DNA from: Tolypeutes matacus
Lineage: Eukaryota; Chordata; Mammalia; Cingulata; Chlamyphoridae
DNA length: 64,000 nt
Direction: 5' to 3'
Assembly (NCBI GenBank): GCA_026826555.1
Contig: JAKSZT010053883.1
Location: 28,077,763 to 28,141,762, forward strand
A program made the position numbers and the translations under genes. Of this stretch, positions 45,458 to 56,286 are shown piece by piece (the first letter of the stretch is position 1; each line of letters starts with the position of its first letter). The notes under the pieces are model-generated. The model ran no database searches. It was given only the letters and a program-made list of their open reading frames with translations, and was not told the DNA's origin.

Positions 45458-46639
45458 ACCTCAGCAGAGGCCACTCTGACTCACCACCGTGTCTCTCATG
45501 GTCAGCACTCCTGTCAGAGCACTGATTGCTAATAAAAGCCATGCTGTTGTTGATTGGGAATAAGAAACAAAAACAAAGCACTCGAGCTGACCAGCCACTG
45601 TGCCAGGCCATGTTTCAAGACCGTCATTCCAAAGCCATGGAAAGAGGAAAAATTGCTGCCAGCTCAGATCAACTCCCACACCCCCCACCCCAGCTCCCCA
45701 AACCAGCATCTATCACCTCCTTCCCAGTGCATTTCTCCTTCCTGTAACCGCCCACTTCTCTACCTAGAGATCCCAAACCTCCACCTCAGTGTGTCCTGGG
45801 CAGGCTGTACGTCCACCACCAGGTTCCTGGCCCCCACCACTTTTGTTTGTTTATCCACGGAGAGATTCAAGGCCTGGGGAAATCTGGGACTCGGGTGCTG
45901 GGGGTATAGAACCAGTGGGTGGGAAAGGTTCAGGCATGGGGAGCAAGGAGGGAGTACCCCAACTTCTGGTATAAATGCCCAGTCATGGTTCAAGCATCAA
46001 GGATGCCTCCAGGAGCATTGGGCAGGGGTTGCTGATATCCAGGCAGGCGTCCACTGTCAGGGAGGTCAGTCTATGTGCAGCAAACACCTGACAGAACTCA
46101 GGACTGGAGCCTTAAACAAGGCCAGGCCTCAGCCCGGAACACTTACTTCAAAGGAGGCTCAAAGCTGAAGCCCAGTTGTACATTGCAAGGGAGGAGGGGG
46201 ATGTTAACTAAGAGGGAGCCCTGGGATGCTGGGTCAGCTCTGGCTCCCTGAAAAACTGGAAAGGACCTAAGAGGGATCACTGCTCCCTCCTCCCCTCAGT
46301 AAAGAGGAGCCCAGGCTTCTTAAGTATTTCCTACTTTCCTCCCAGGCTGGCCTGGGCTCTCTGGAAGGCATGGGGTTTGCACCTTTAGGTGAGGGGACCA
46401 GTGGGCTCCACCTTAGGGGGGGCATTAGAGGGCAGAGGCAGAGAGACTGAGTGGGGATGAGGGGAAGGGGAAACCCGCCCAAATTACTCCTTCCTGTTAG
46501 GTTTCCAAGACCTATACTACTTCCTTACAGGTTTGTTGTCTCCCCCAGGTGAAAATGGAACCACCAATGTTGTCCAGATATTTTCTTTAGAAATTTTATC
46601 ACATACCTGTAACATATACTATTGACTGCTATTACAAAT
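45458..46639. other. Unique sequence containing the longest open frame
   Basis: The 204-codon plus frame (45554-46168) is the longest in the window. Its composition (many S, P, Q, W, G) and lack of a domain, repeated motif or splice context argue against a gene. Overlapping minus frames are equally open. No repeat is recognised here, so this may be conserved non-coding sequence. Confidence 0.35.
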
Positions 46640-46830
46640 ATGATACTTTTGAATAGAATCCTGGGATTTTCTCTGATTGGACCAATTTGGATCACATGCC
46701 TATCTCTGAACCAATGACTGTGGCCAGAAGAATGTGATGTGCACATGTGAATGAGGTCTTGTTATTAGTTTGAGCCGATTGGGGCCCACTTCTGGAGCTG
46801 AGAGTGGGTTACCGCCACCCAAAATGGACA
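46640..46830 (-). mobile_element. Old interspersed repeat, same unnamed family as 5335 and 12441
   Basis: 'tctgattggaccaatttggatcacatgcctatctctgaaccaatgactgtggcc' is the other half of the family seen at 12441-12905. Orientation is uncertain. Confidence 0.5.
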
Positions 46831-46911
46831 AATGGTAGATTTTGGATCCTTTTAAGAAGAAAGGGAGCAATGGAAGCTAAAGAGGCAGCCATCAACGGCC
46901 ACTGAAGCGAC

Positions 46912-47135
46912 CAGATATTGAGCACCTACTACATGTGTCAAGAATTGTGTGCTTTATACAAATTCTGTCATTTAATTCTTAGTTTTAAAATGGCCCTTAG
47001 GGATGATTTGGTCCAATGATGGTGACCACGTCAACGCACCACTTCAGAGAGACATATCAGAATTTCTGGAGGACAGCATAAGAGCTCCACATTGAACAAA
47101 AAGAGGCTGGGAAACACTGTCTGATCACATCATAA
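46912..47135. mobile_element. MIR fragment and adjacent old MITE-like piece
   Basis: 'gagcacctactacatgtgtcaag' plus 'gtcatttaattcttag' is a reversed MIR/L2-like end. Then 'gaggctgggaaacactg' near 47105-47121 resembles a hAT MITE terminus. Confidence 0.4.
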
Positions 47136-47164
47136 ATAATCTTCCAAAATTTTGACATGGTAGT

Positions 47165-47443
47165 CTAGCATAGTGATGAAGGGGTCATGCTCTGAAGTGA
47201 GACAGATGTGAGTTTGAAGATTTCTATCTGTGTTATTTACCAGCTTTCTGACCTTGGGCTATTTAACTTATCAAAGTCTCAGGTTTCTCATCTGTAAAAT
47301 GGAGATAATAACAGAATGTCCCTGGGAAGGTTGCTATGATTATTAAATGAGATAAGGTGCAGAGTGCATTCATCACATGCCTTGAGCAAAGGAAGTGTTC
47401 AACAATTGGTAGCGCTATGATGATGATGATGATGATGATGTAA
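47165..47443 (+). mobile_element. MIR SINE ending in a GAT microsatellite
   Basis: 'gaagtgagacagatgtgagtttg', 'gaccttgggctatttaacttatcaaagtctcag', 'ctcatctgtaaaatggagataataac' and 'aaggaagtgttcaac' give MIR. A (GAT)8-like repeat (about 47418-47441) sits at the end. Confidence 0.85.
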
Positions 47444-48284
47444 ATATTGAGAACTTGTGTCTCACATGTCACTGGGGAGAAGGGTGGAAAATCACCAACA
47501 TAGGCCAAACTCCTCATTTATAAATGAGGAAACTACAGCCCAAGACCCCATGATAAATGCATGGTTGATATCCAGAACTAAAACATGTTACTGATATGCC
47601 TCCTGGTGTTTAGTCCAGGTCTTACGCTTCCCATCAGGCTGCATTTTATCCTTCATCATGCTCCACCTGTATTCTCTTCCCCACAGCACCTACCATTATA
47701 TCTGGCATATAATAGAGGTCCACTGCCCTTCTTGAGTATCTCCCTGTTTAGAAGTTCGGGGAATGGATCTGATGACTCACCAACAACATTTTCAGAAAAT
47801 GCATTTCAAAGAATTTAGCATCAACCTCCAACCACCTTCCGTCCATTCTCCCCAGCCAGGTTCTGTTCCCAACTATCATTAATTGCTTTGGGCAGGATGA
47901 AAACTGCTGAAATATCACTAGGCTTCTTTAAAAAATCTGCTGCAATAGCAATAGCAGACAAGGACTGTTTCTCCCTGTGCTAAATGGCTTCAATTGGGTG
48001 ATCCTGTTACTAGGAGATGGGTCTCCCTTAATGAGCATCCCTCTGTAGATGTATTTCTGTTTGGACTTTTAGACACATGGCAAATGTACCTTCAAAGGCC
48101 TCTGCATCTGCACTCACCTCTCCCGTACACCCACATGCATACACAAACACCTACATACATACACACACATATGCACGAAACACAACACACATACACACAC
48201 ACCACAGCTTCCCTGCATGTTTTCCACAAAGTGATTCTCACAGTCTGGTAGACAATCCTTCCCTGACACACCACCACCAATCCT
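47444..48284. other. Unique sequence with CA-rich repeat
   Basis: Imperfect (CA)n at about 48120-48205 gives low-complexity H/T frames on both strands. No gene or named repeat otherwise. Confidence 0.55.
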
Positions 48285-48810
48285 AGGTGATGCTCTTATG
48301 TACCACTTCGGATCCCCCTGGCCTTACCTGCCTCTGATTCCAGATTCTGCTACTGCAACCAAGTAGTCACAGGCTTCAGTCAGCTTTATACAAGCACCAA
48401 TTGACAGGGCCCTTGCCTCAGGCCACTCTGTGCACATCTCAACTGCCTCCTTGGGGTTTCTCTGTGACACCTTAGTGTGTGGGATACTGTGGGAACTTGT
48501 CCAATCCACACACATGTACAACCTGGAAGTGCAGGGAAATTAATACCCCATGAGGCAAGCCTTTGACCAATGTATGATAGAAATCAATAGCTAGATGTCC
48601 CTCTTCCTATCCCTGAGAACACAGTACTGAAACACACTTCTAAGCCTTTCAGATAGTCTTGTGGGATTGAGCAACCAGTTGTTCATGGCATTAGCTAAGA
48701 TAATGCATCCTTGTATTGGCTCTCCTACCCTGCTTCACTATCCTGTCCTTCACTTCTGGTCCCTGGGATCATATTCCCAACAAAGTATTTTGACATAGTA
48801 TAGTGTACAA
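48285..48810 (+). mobile_element. LTR-like copy 1 (left of the L1 stack)
   Basis: It shares ordered blocks with 54430-55010: 'ccttgcctcaggccactctgtgc', 'ggatactgtgggaac', 'gaaattaataccccatgaggcaagcctttgaccaatg' and 'gcaaccagttgttcatggca'. The end present in copy 2 is missing where the L1 begins. It looks like an ERV LTR of unknown family with no coding capacity. Confidence 0.5.
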
Positions 48811-48814
48811 GACA

Positions 48815-49150
48815 TTTTCCTATCAACGAAAGCTGAGGGAGTTCGTTACCGCTAGACTTGCCTTACAAGAAATGCTTCATGTTGAGATGAAAGGACACTA
48901 GACAGTACCTCAAAGCTGTAGGAAGTAATAAATGCCTACCATACAGGAAGTATATGATAAATACAAATGCCAGTTTTATTGTATTTATCATTTATAATGC
49001 TGTCTTTTACTTCTTATATGGCTTAAAATTCAATGCTTAAAAACAAGCACAAATCACTGGGCACACAATGTATAAAGATGTAATTTCTGATATGAACAAC
49101 ATAAAATGGAGGGACAGGACAGAGGGACATAGGAACATACTATGTGTAGA
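48815..49150 (+). mobile_element. Old L1, segment 1 (5' part of ORF2 region)
   Basis: 'agctgagggagttcgttaccgctagacttgccttacaagaaatgc' and 'gggcacacaatgtataaagatgtaatttctgatatgaacaac' are old-L1 blocks. It is interrupted by a SINE and continues at 49506. Confidence 0.8.
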
Positions 49151-49159
49151 TTTCCCTCA

Positions 49160-49505
49160 CCCCTCCAGAGATGGCTCCCTCATCTGTTTGCTGGTTGTTT
49201 TTACTCGTTGTTTTTCATCATTATTTGCGCTCATTGTCTGCTCATGTTTTAGGGTTTTTTTGCTCACTATCTGCTCATTGTCTGTTTATTTTTCTTTAGG
49301 AGGTACCAGGAACTGAACCTGGGACCTCATATGTGGGAGGCGGGCTCTCAACTGCTTGAGCTACATCTGGTCCCTGCTCATTTGTTTTTGCTCATTGTCT
49401 TGCTCATTGTTTTTGCCCGTTATCTGCTTGCCATTTTTGCTCAATGTCTGCTATTCTCCCATGTGGGAGGCAGGCACTCAATTGCTTGAGCCACATCCAC
49501 TCCCC
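49160..49505 (-). mobile_element. Dimeric DAS-type SINE, antisense, inside L1
   Basis: Read on the minus strand, it starts with the 'ggggagtggatgtggctcaag'-like head (49455-49505, internally shortened). An A-rich linker follows, then a second monomer with the B-box (49297-49374) and a long A-rich tail region with repeated 'aatgagcagac'-like units. The dimer architecture matches 15183-15410. Confidence 0.8.
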
Positions 49506-51417
49506 TTTGTAGGCTTTTGAAGTTAAGTTGGGATCAAAATAAAATAAATTGTAATAGATTTAAGATGTTAAATTCAATCCCCATAGTAATCATAAAGAAT
49601 AGATCTAAAAAATTTACACAGAAGGAAATGAGAAGTGATTCAAAATGGCTCACTATTAAAGGTCATCTTAACAAAAAGAAAGGCATTAATGGAGGGAAGG
49701 AGGAGCAAAAAAAAAGTATGAATCTTACAAAAAAAGCAATTAGCAAAATGGAAGAAGTATTTCCTTAGCAGGAGTTAGCGTAAATGTAAGCGGATTAAAC
49801 TCTCCAATCAAAAAGCAGAGATTGATAGATTGGATAAAGAAGTGTGACCCAACTGTATGCTATTTACAAGAGATTCATCTTAGATCCAAAGATACAAACA
49901 AGCTTAAAGTGAAAAGATGGGGGAAAATATCCCATGTAAACATTAATCAAAAGAGCTGCGGGGTTATACTAATATCAGACAAAATATACTTTAAATGAAA
50001 AAACTGTTACAATAATCAAAGAAAGACATTTTATATCCATAAAAGGGTCAGTTCAACAAGAATATGTAACAATTATGAACATATATGCACCTAAAAACAG
50101 GGCCCCAAAATATATGTGGCAAGCATTGACAGAAATTGAATAATAGTTTTTATATAATAATTTGACTTTTCAATACACCACTTTCACTAACAGATAGAAC
50201 ATCAAGACAGAAGATTAACAAGTAAACTGAAGGCCTGGACAACACTATAAAAAAAAGTAGATCTAACAGACATATATGAAACACACCACCTAGCAACATT
50301 AGAATATGCCTTCTTTTCAAGTGCACATGGATTATTCTCCAAGATAGAACATATGTTAAGATACAAGAGAATTCTCAATAAATTTATAAATATTGATATC
50401 ATACAAAGTAACTTCTTCAACCACAATGGAGTGCAGGTGGAAATTAAAAACAGAAGGAAAACTAGAAATGTTTCAAATATGTGGCAATTAAATGACACAC
50501 TCTTGTACAATCAATGGATTAAAGAAAAGATTACAAGGGAAATTAGAAAATAATTAGAATCAAATGAAAATGAAGACAAACATATCAAAATGTATGGGAT
50601 TCAGCAAAGGCAATGCTCAGAAGGAAATTTATAACTATGAATGCCTATATTTGAAAAGAAAAAGGATTTCATATTAATAAGCTAATTTCACATCTTGAGG
50701 AATTATAAAGAAAAGAAAAGAAAACCCAAAGTTAGCAGAAGGAAGGACATAATGAAAATTAGAGGAGAGATAAATGAAATAGAGAATAGAAAAACAATTG
50801 AGGAATTAAGAAAACAAAACCAAAAGTTTGGTTTTAAAAAAAAATCCATAAAATTAACAAACTTTTAACCATATGACTAAGAAAAAAAGAGAAATGATGC
50901 AAATAGCTAAAATCAGAAATGAAAATGGTTATATTACTGCTGACCTTAAAGAAATAAAAAGGATTATAGGAGAATACTATGAACAATTGTATATCAACAA
51001 GTTAGATAATCTAGATGAAATGGAAACATTACTAGAAACACACAAATTACCTAAAATGACTCGAGAAAAAATAGTAAAACCTAAACAAACTTATTAACAG
51101 GTCCAGAAATTTAATCAATAATCAGGGAACTTACACCAAAGAAAAGTCCAAGACCAGATGACTTCACTGGTGAATTCTACAAAACACGTAAAGAAGAATT
51201 AACACCAATCCTTCTCAAACTCTCCCAAAGAATTTAAGAGGAGATAATACTTCCTAATTCATTCTATGTGGCCAGCATTACCTTGATACCAAAGCCTGAT
51301 AGAGACATCACAAGGAAAGAAAATTATAAATTTCTCTTATGAATATAAATGCAAAAATCCTTTACAAAATGCTAGTAAACCAAATTCAATAGCATCTTTA
51401 AAAGATTATTCACTATG
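49506..51417 (+). mobile_element. Old L1, segment 2 (ORF2 endonuclease to mid region)
   Basis: It resumes at 'gaagttaagttgggatcaaaat'. 'agattgatagattggataaagaag' and 'gcggggttatactaatatcagac' are endonuclease-domain blocks. A surviving frame at 50873-51097 has the ORF2 linker pattern K-E-I-K-R-I-I-G-E-Y-Y-E-Q-L-Y with N-K-L-D-N-L-D-E-M. All long frames are broken, so it is dead. An LTR insertion cuts it at 51417. Confidence 0.93.
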
Positions 51418-52432
51418 TGTATTAGTCTGCCAAAGGGGTGCTGATGCAAAGTACCAGAAATCTGTTGGCTTTCATATAGGGTATTTATATGGCGTAAAAG
51501 CTTATAGTTACAAGGTCCTAAAAAGTCCAACTCAAGGTTGCTTTCTCACCAAAGTCATTTGCCACATGTTGAAGCAAGATGGTCGCTGATCTCTGCCTGG
51601 TCTCTCCTTCCTGGGCTTCCTCTTCCTCTTGAGACTCTGTGGACCCAGCTTCTTCCCAGTCTCAGCTGTGGGCTGGCATAGGGCTTGTCTCTCAGGGCTT
51701 TCTATATCAGAAACACTATTGAAATCTGAGGACATTAGCTCTGAAGGGCGGCAGTGAGTCCTGCCTTTGTGACCCAGTATGGGCATTATTCAGTAAACAT
51801 GCCACCACTTAATACCAGCTGGCTTTCCTAAAATTGTCCAGCAATTTGTCTTGCTCACATTCCCCCACGTTGACCGGGATCAAAACTTTGTTGTGCCGAA
51901 GGGCTCAAACCTGGAGATGATGCTTTTAAAGAAGTCGTGATGATCTCCCCAATGCCTACCTCCATTATTTAAAACATTGTTTCAAGGCTCAGGTATAAAT
52001 ATTAAAACCTTAATTAGAGAATCAGTGATGATGCTGCAAAATGAGGGGCACTCAGCACTTTCAGACAAGTTCACAGTGGGCATGCAAACTATCAGGTGAA
52101 TGGCTCATCTCCCTAGGCCTTTAGCTGTTTGAGTCTTCTCATTTTTATCACATGGCAGGATCAAAATGAAAAAGTTCTCTCCTCTTCTGGTGTGTCTATC
52201 TCAACTGAGTTTCCATTTGTATCGGCCTCCAAGGGGTTAGGGACTCAACCTGAGTCACAACTTACTGACAATGTGGTGGAATCAAAGCCCTAATCTTAAC
52301 AGGTAATTTAATCAAGTGTCCCTCAAGTGAATCCAATATAATCAAAGGGGATCACACCCAGAAGAATAGATTAGTTTATAAACATAATCTTTCTCTTTTT
52401 GGGATTCACAAAAATAATCTTAAACTGTCACA
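51418..52432. mobile_element. ERVL/MaLR-like solo LTR inserted in L1
   Basis: It begins TGTATTAGTCTGCC and ends CTGTCACA, the TG...CA form of an LTR. It is flanked by the 5-bp duplication CTATG (51413-51417 and 52433-52437), the size typical of ERVL-type elements. The host L1 reads through if it is removed. 'tgccaaaggggtgctgatgcaaagtaccagaaatc' is a block I recall from xenarthran genomes. No viral genes are present. Length, about 1 kb, is large for a MaLR LTR, so some internal sequence may remain. Confidence 0.8.
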
Positions 52433-52976
52433 CTATGATTGAGTGGGATTTATCCTAGGAATGCAATGGCGGTTCAATAGGAAAATCAATGTAACTATAC
52501 CACATATATAGAATGAAGAAAATAAAGCCAAATGATTGTCTCAATAGATGCAGAAATAGACATTTGGCAAAATCTAGCACTCTTTCTTGATTTAAAAAAA
52601 CACTCAGAAAACTAGGAATAGAAGGGAACTTTCTCAACACAATAAAGTCCATTTATGAAAAACCCACAGCTAACATCATACTCAATTGTGGAAGACTTAA
52701 AGCATTCCCCTTAAGATCAGGAACAAGACAAGGATGCCCACTTTCATCACTGCTATTCAATATTGTACTAGAAATTCTAGCGAGAGAATTTAGGCAAGAA
52801 AAAGAAATAGAAGACATCCAAATTAGAAAAGAAAAAATAAAACTATTTCTATTTATAGATGGCATGATCTATATATAAAATCCAAAGGAATCCACAAGAA
52901 AACTACTAGAGCTAATATATAATTTCAGCAAGGTGGGAGGGTACAAAATCAACACACAAAAATCAATTGTATTTCT
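52433..52976 (+). mobile_element. Old L1, segment 3 (reverse transcriptase domain, dead)
   Basis: It resumes with 'gattgagtgggatttatcctaggaatgc'. The RT blocks [12 protein letters not shown] and [10 protein letters not shown] are readable at about 52710-52790. The catalytic F-A-D-D box has become F-I-D-G (about 52850-52865), and stop codons follow, so the enzyme is inactive. It is cut by the antisense insertion at 52977. Confidence 0.93.
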
Positions 52977-54168
52977 TTTTTCTTTTTTGCCAAAATAACT
53001 TCAATTATAGGTTTGTTGGGGATGTGACATTAAAATATCAGTCAGTTGAAAACTTCACATTGTTAATGTGTCACCCCAAAAATTCAAAATTTGTGTTATA
53101 CCATTACTATTTATTTGTACATTTTTGGTCTGCAATGCATACTCTTGCTAGATAAGAGCCCAAATCACTATAACAAGTGTTCCAACATTTTCAAATTTCT
53201 TTTAAAATCAGAGTTAAACATAAATCATTGTAGAATTCCCATTTAAAACCTTGGTTCTACTCATTGCAGACTTTCAAAATTGGACTGAAGTATATATAAT
53301 TTTTTAATGTAGAAAAATAACAAACTTCAGTTCAACCTATAAGCCTGTCATTTTTTTTTTTGACAAAATTCAAAATAATATTGTGGCACAGGAGGAAAAA
53401 ATATAGTAGTCTGTAACTTCAAGCTACTATTTCTTGCCCTAGACTTACTGCAGACAATAATTGGTTTTCTCTGATCCCTCTCCCAAGCTGCATGAGAAAG
53501 GAAACCATGGAAACTGGGCCACCATAAAGCAATGCTTTCTAACCTCAGTGAGCTCTCTCTGATCCTCAGAAGTGGTTTTACACATCCCTTGTTGACTGAT
53601 TATTACAGGGAGTCCACAGCACCTGTTTTAAACTTTCTTCATCCTCGAGGGTCTACCCCTGGACTTCCCTCAACTTAACCTCACTCACAGAAGGTAACTT
53701 CATGTTCTACTTCACTGAGGAAGGCCAGTAAGCATGAGCTCCTTACTCTGGTGCTTGGGCAAACCAGACTTGGGTCTTAGGCTGCCTGGCTGACCTAGCT
53801 AGTCCAGCATGCGTAGGCAGCTAAGTTTTCCCTGCCCTTGCCAGACAGCCCGGCATGACTATCTTCCTTCTTGAAGGTCATTACGTCTCTCTCAAGTCCC
53901 AGCTAATCTTGGTCCCAAGTCCATCCTGACTTTTAACAGTAGCTTCTATCCTTCCATCACTGGCTCTGTCCCCAGTGTCTAGAAACATGGACAGTTCTCC
54001 CTTATCTTTTTTTTTTATTTTATTTTATTTAAATTTATTTTCAAAGGAGTTTAGATTACATAAATGTTACATAAAAAAATATAAGGGATTCCCATACGCA
54101 TCCCTCCCTCCCCCTCCCAAACTTTCCCACATTAATAGCATCCTTCATTAGTGTGGTACATTTGTTAC
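52977..54168 (-). mobile_element. Antisense truncated L1 with putative 1-kb 3' transduction
   Basis: Perfect 15-bp direct repeats ATCAATTGTATTTCT (52962-52976 and 54169-54183) flank a 1192-bp insert. On the minus strand it reads: the last ~130 bp of the xenarthran-type L1 (54168 to 54036), its A-rich end (54035-54007), 1017 bp of non-L1 sequence (54006-52990), then a short A tail (52988-52977). The outer duplication abuts the truncated L1 on one side and the far tail on the other, so both parts arrived together. No canonical AATAAA lies within 100 bases of the outer tail (nearest at 53110-53115). Confidence 0.85.
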
Positions 54169-54290
54169 ATCAATTGTATTTCTATACACTGGCAATGAAA
54201 AATCCAAAAGAGGAAATTAAAAGAAAAATGCCATTTATAGTAGCATAAAAAAATAAAATACCTAGAAATAAATTTAACCAAGGATATTTA
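54169..54290 (+). mobile_element. Old L1, segment 4
   Basis: 'atttctatacactggcaatgaaaaatcc', 'agaaaaatgccatttatagtagcataaaaaaataaaatacctag', 'aaatttaaccaaggatat' continue ORF2 past the RT core. The match fades near 54290, so the 3' end of this L1 is missing. Confidence 0.9.
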
Positions 54291-54429
54291 AAAAGTCATG
54301 TGGTATCATTACTGAGCAGATCAACATATTATCTAGCAATTTTATTTTATTATTAATTTGTCAAATGAATTATTCTAGATATTTATCAGTAAGGATGATT
54401 AAAAACAGTTTACATTTCCATGGAAAGGA

Positions 54430-55010
54430 CAGCTGCAAACATTCATGTATCCTAGGACTATGTTGACCCTCCTGCTCTCTGACAAAGAGAGGCCCTGTTT
54501 ACCTTGATATCTCATGGAACCCCTAACCAGCTTCGCACAGGCAAACTCAGGAGTACCTTACCTCAGGCCCACACTGTGCCCTTTTCATCTCTCATCCCAG
54601 GGTTCTCTGTTGATGCTACAGTTGGATACTGTGGGAACCTGCTCAGTGCTCATGCAGAGGCAACACAGGGTGTGGAAGAATTAATGCCCTATGGGATCAA
54701 CCTTTGGCCAGTGGTGACAAGAAGATGATGTGTAAATACTTCCCTCTTTTAAATGTGTAAATACTTCCCTCTTTTATCCCTGGACAGATGATCCAAAGAT
54801 GCATTTCATATGGCTTATTGATGATCTTGGGAGATCAACCAACCAGTCAACCATGGCAATGATCAACTTAATAATTCACCCTCTCCTCCGCTGCTTCCCT
54901 CCCATTGTCCCTCACTTGTGCTCCCTGCAATCACATTTCTCAGTAAAGAACCATATACATAAACTTTTGTCTCAAGCTCTTCTTTCCGGAAAACTCAGGC
55001 CAGGACGCTG
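54430..55010 (+). mobile_element. LTR-like copy 2 (right of the L1 stack)
   Basis: Blocks shared with 48285-48810 appear in the same order: 'ccttacctcaggcccacactgtgcc', 'ggatactgtgggaac', 'gaattaatgccctatgggatcaacctttggcc' and 'caaccagtcaaccatggca'. It keeps an LTR-like end with 'cagtaaagaacc' and 'cataaacttttgtctc'. A 25-bp unit is tandemly doubled at about 54728-54776. Confidence 0.5.
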
Positions 55011-55683
55011 GCTTCCCAAGAACAGAGAATGAGGGGAGAGAACATCTTTTGTTCCTTGACCGAGGTTCTCTTATTTCAGGGTAGAAGCAAACGAATTCTG
55101 CAGTTAGGAGATCCAGTGCCCCTAGAGGATTCAAAGAGTGGCCAGCTTACTCCAGCAACAAGAAAGAATTTAGATAAAGGTACTTCTCTTTATAAGGGAG
55201 GAAGCAATTTTCACCTGGCAGTCCCTTGAAAGACAGGGATAGTCACAAATAAAAAGGAGTATACTTATTTGGGAGGCTGATCAGCAGGTTTGCCTGATCC
55301 ACAAGTTATCATCTCCATGGTATAATTTTTAGGGAGCAGAAGATTTCTCCTCCCATACGTTTTTTTCTCTACTGGTACCTGAAATGCCACCATTAATAGT
55401 CTTCTTTCTTGGATTAAGCATTAGCAGTTTTTAATGCACACCCCTGTGAAGAAGACATCACAAACGGAAATGTCTGATGGGGCCAGGCAAGTAAATCAAG
55501 TGAATAAAGGGTTCTGAGTGTTATACTCAAGCATGCATGCCCCAGCTGAAAGGGGCAGCAGCTCACCAACTCAGGCTGATACTGCCACACAGGAATATGG
55601 ACCCAGTGCTGCCTTCTGAGGCGGCTTCGAGTTATGTACGTCAGAAAAACGTGCTCTCAATCCTGTGGTTGAGAACCACTGTA
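55011..55683. other. Mostly unique; MITE end near 55655
   Basis: 'tcctgtggttgagaaccactg' (about 55662-55681) looks like a hAT-MITE terminus. No gene seen. Confidence 0.4.
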
Positions 55684-56070
55684 AAGAAGACCTTTTGATG
55701 AGGTTACTTCAGTTAAGCCTGGCTCAACTGAATCAGGATGGGTCTTAATCCTATTACCGAAAGCCTAAAAGAGGAGACCACTGAGAGAGAAGCCACAGGG
55801 GACAGCCAGAAGCTGGAAGTCAACAGAACCTGGAAGAGAAAGAAGAAGATGCTGCCATGTACATTGCCAAATGATAGAAAAGACAAGGACCAAGGATCAC
55901 CTGCAGCCAGCCCCAAAATGCCACAGTCTTTGGGGAGAAAGCGTCATCTTGCTAATGCCTCGATTTTGGACTTCTCCTCGCCTCAAAACCATGAGCCAAT
56001 AAATTCCCATTGTTTAAGCCAATCTATTGCATGGTATTTGTTTTAGTAGCCAGGAAAATAATACACCTAC
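55684..56070 (+). mobile_element. MaLR-like LTR of xenarthran type
   Basis: 'ggctcaactgaatcaggatgggtcttaatcc', 'ccaataaattcccattgtttaagccaatctattgcatggtatttg' and 'agccaggaaaataatac' give a typical LTR 3' half with AATAAA. I recall this layout from xenarthran sequence. The 102-codon frame (55738-56046) lies wholly inside it and is not a gene. Confidence 0.65.
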
Positions 56071-56286
56071 TTTCTGATTTTTCAAAAGAAGTTGGAAAAC
56101 ATAGTTTAATATGACATATTTTAAAGGTTTGCAACTACTTAAAACTTTTTTAGAATATCATGACTACAAAAAAAATGTGTCTGTGGGTCTGACATAAAAG
56201 CTTTGTTCTAAACGATTCTATCTAAGAAACTACCAGCTTTACTTCTTTTACTTCCTTACAATTAGCTCTGTCAAAAGTCTACATTG

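Noticed and set aside
48120..48286. Opposing 62-85 codon frames around 48100-48280
   Set aside because: They translate an imperfect CA repeat (His/Thr on one strand, Cys/Val on the other).
50202..50510. 102-codon minus-strand frame
   Set aside because: Antisense shadow of the dead L1 ORF2.
55738..56046. 102-codon plus-strand frame
   Set aside because: It lies wholly inside a MaLR-like LTR.
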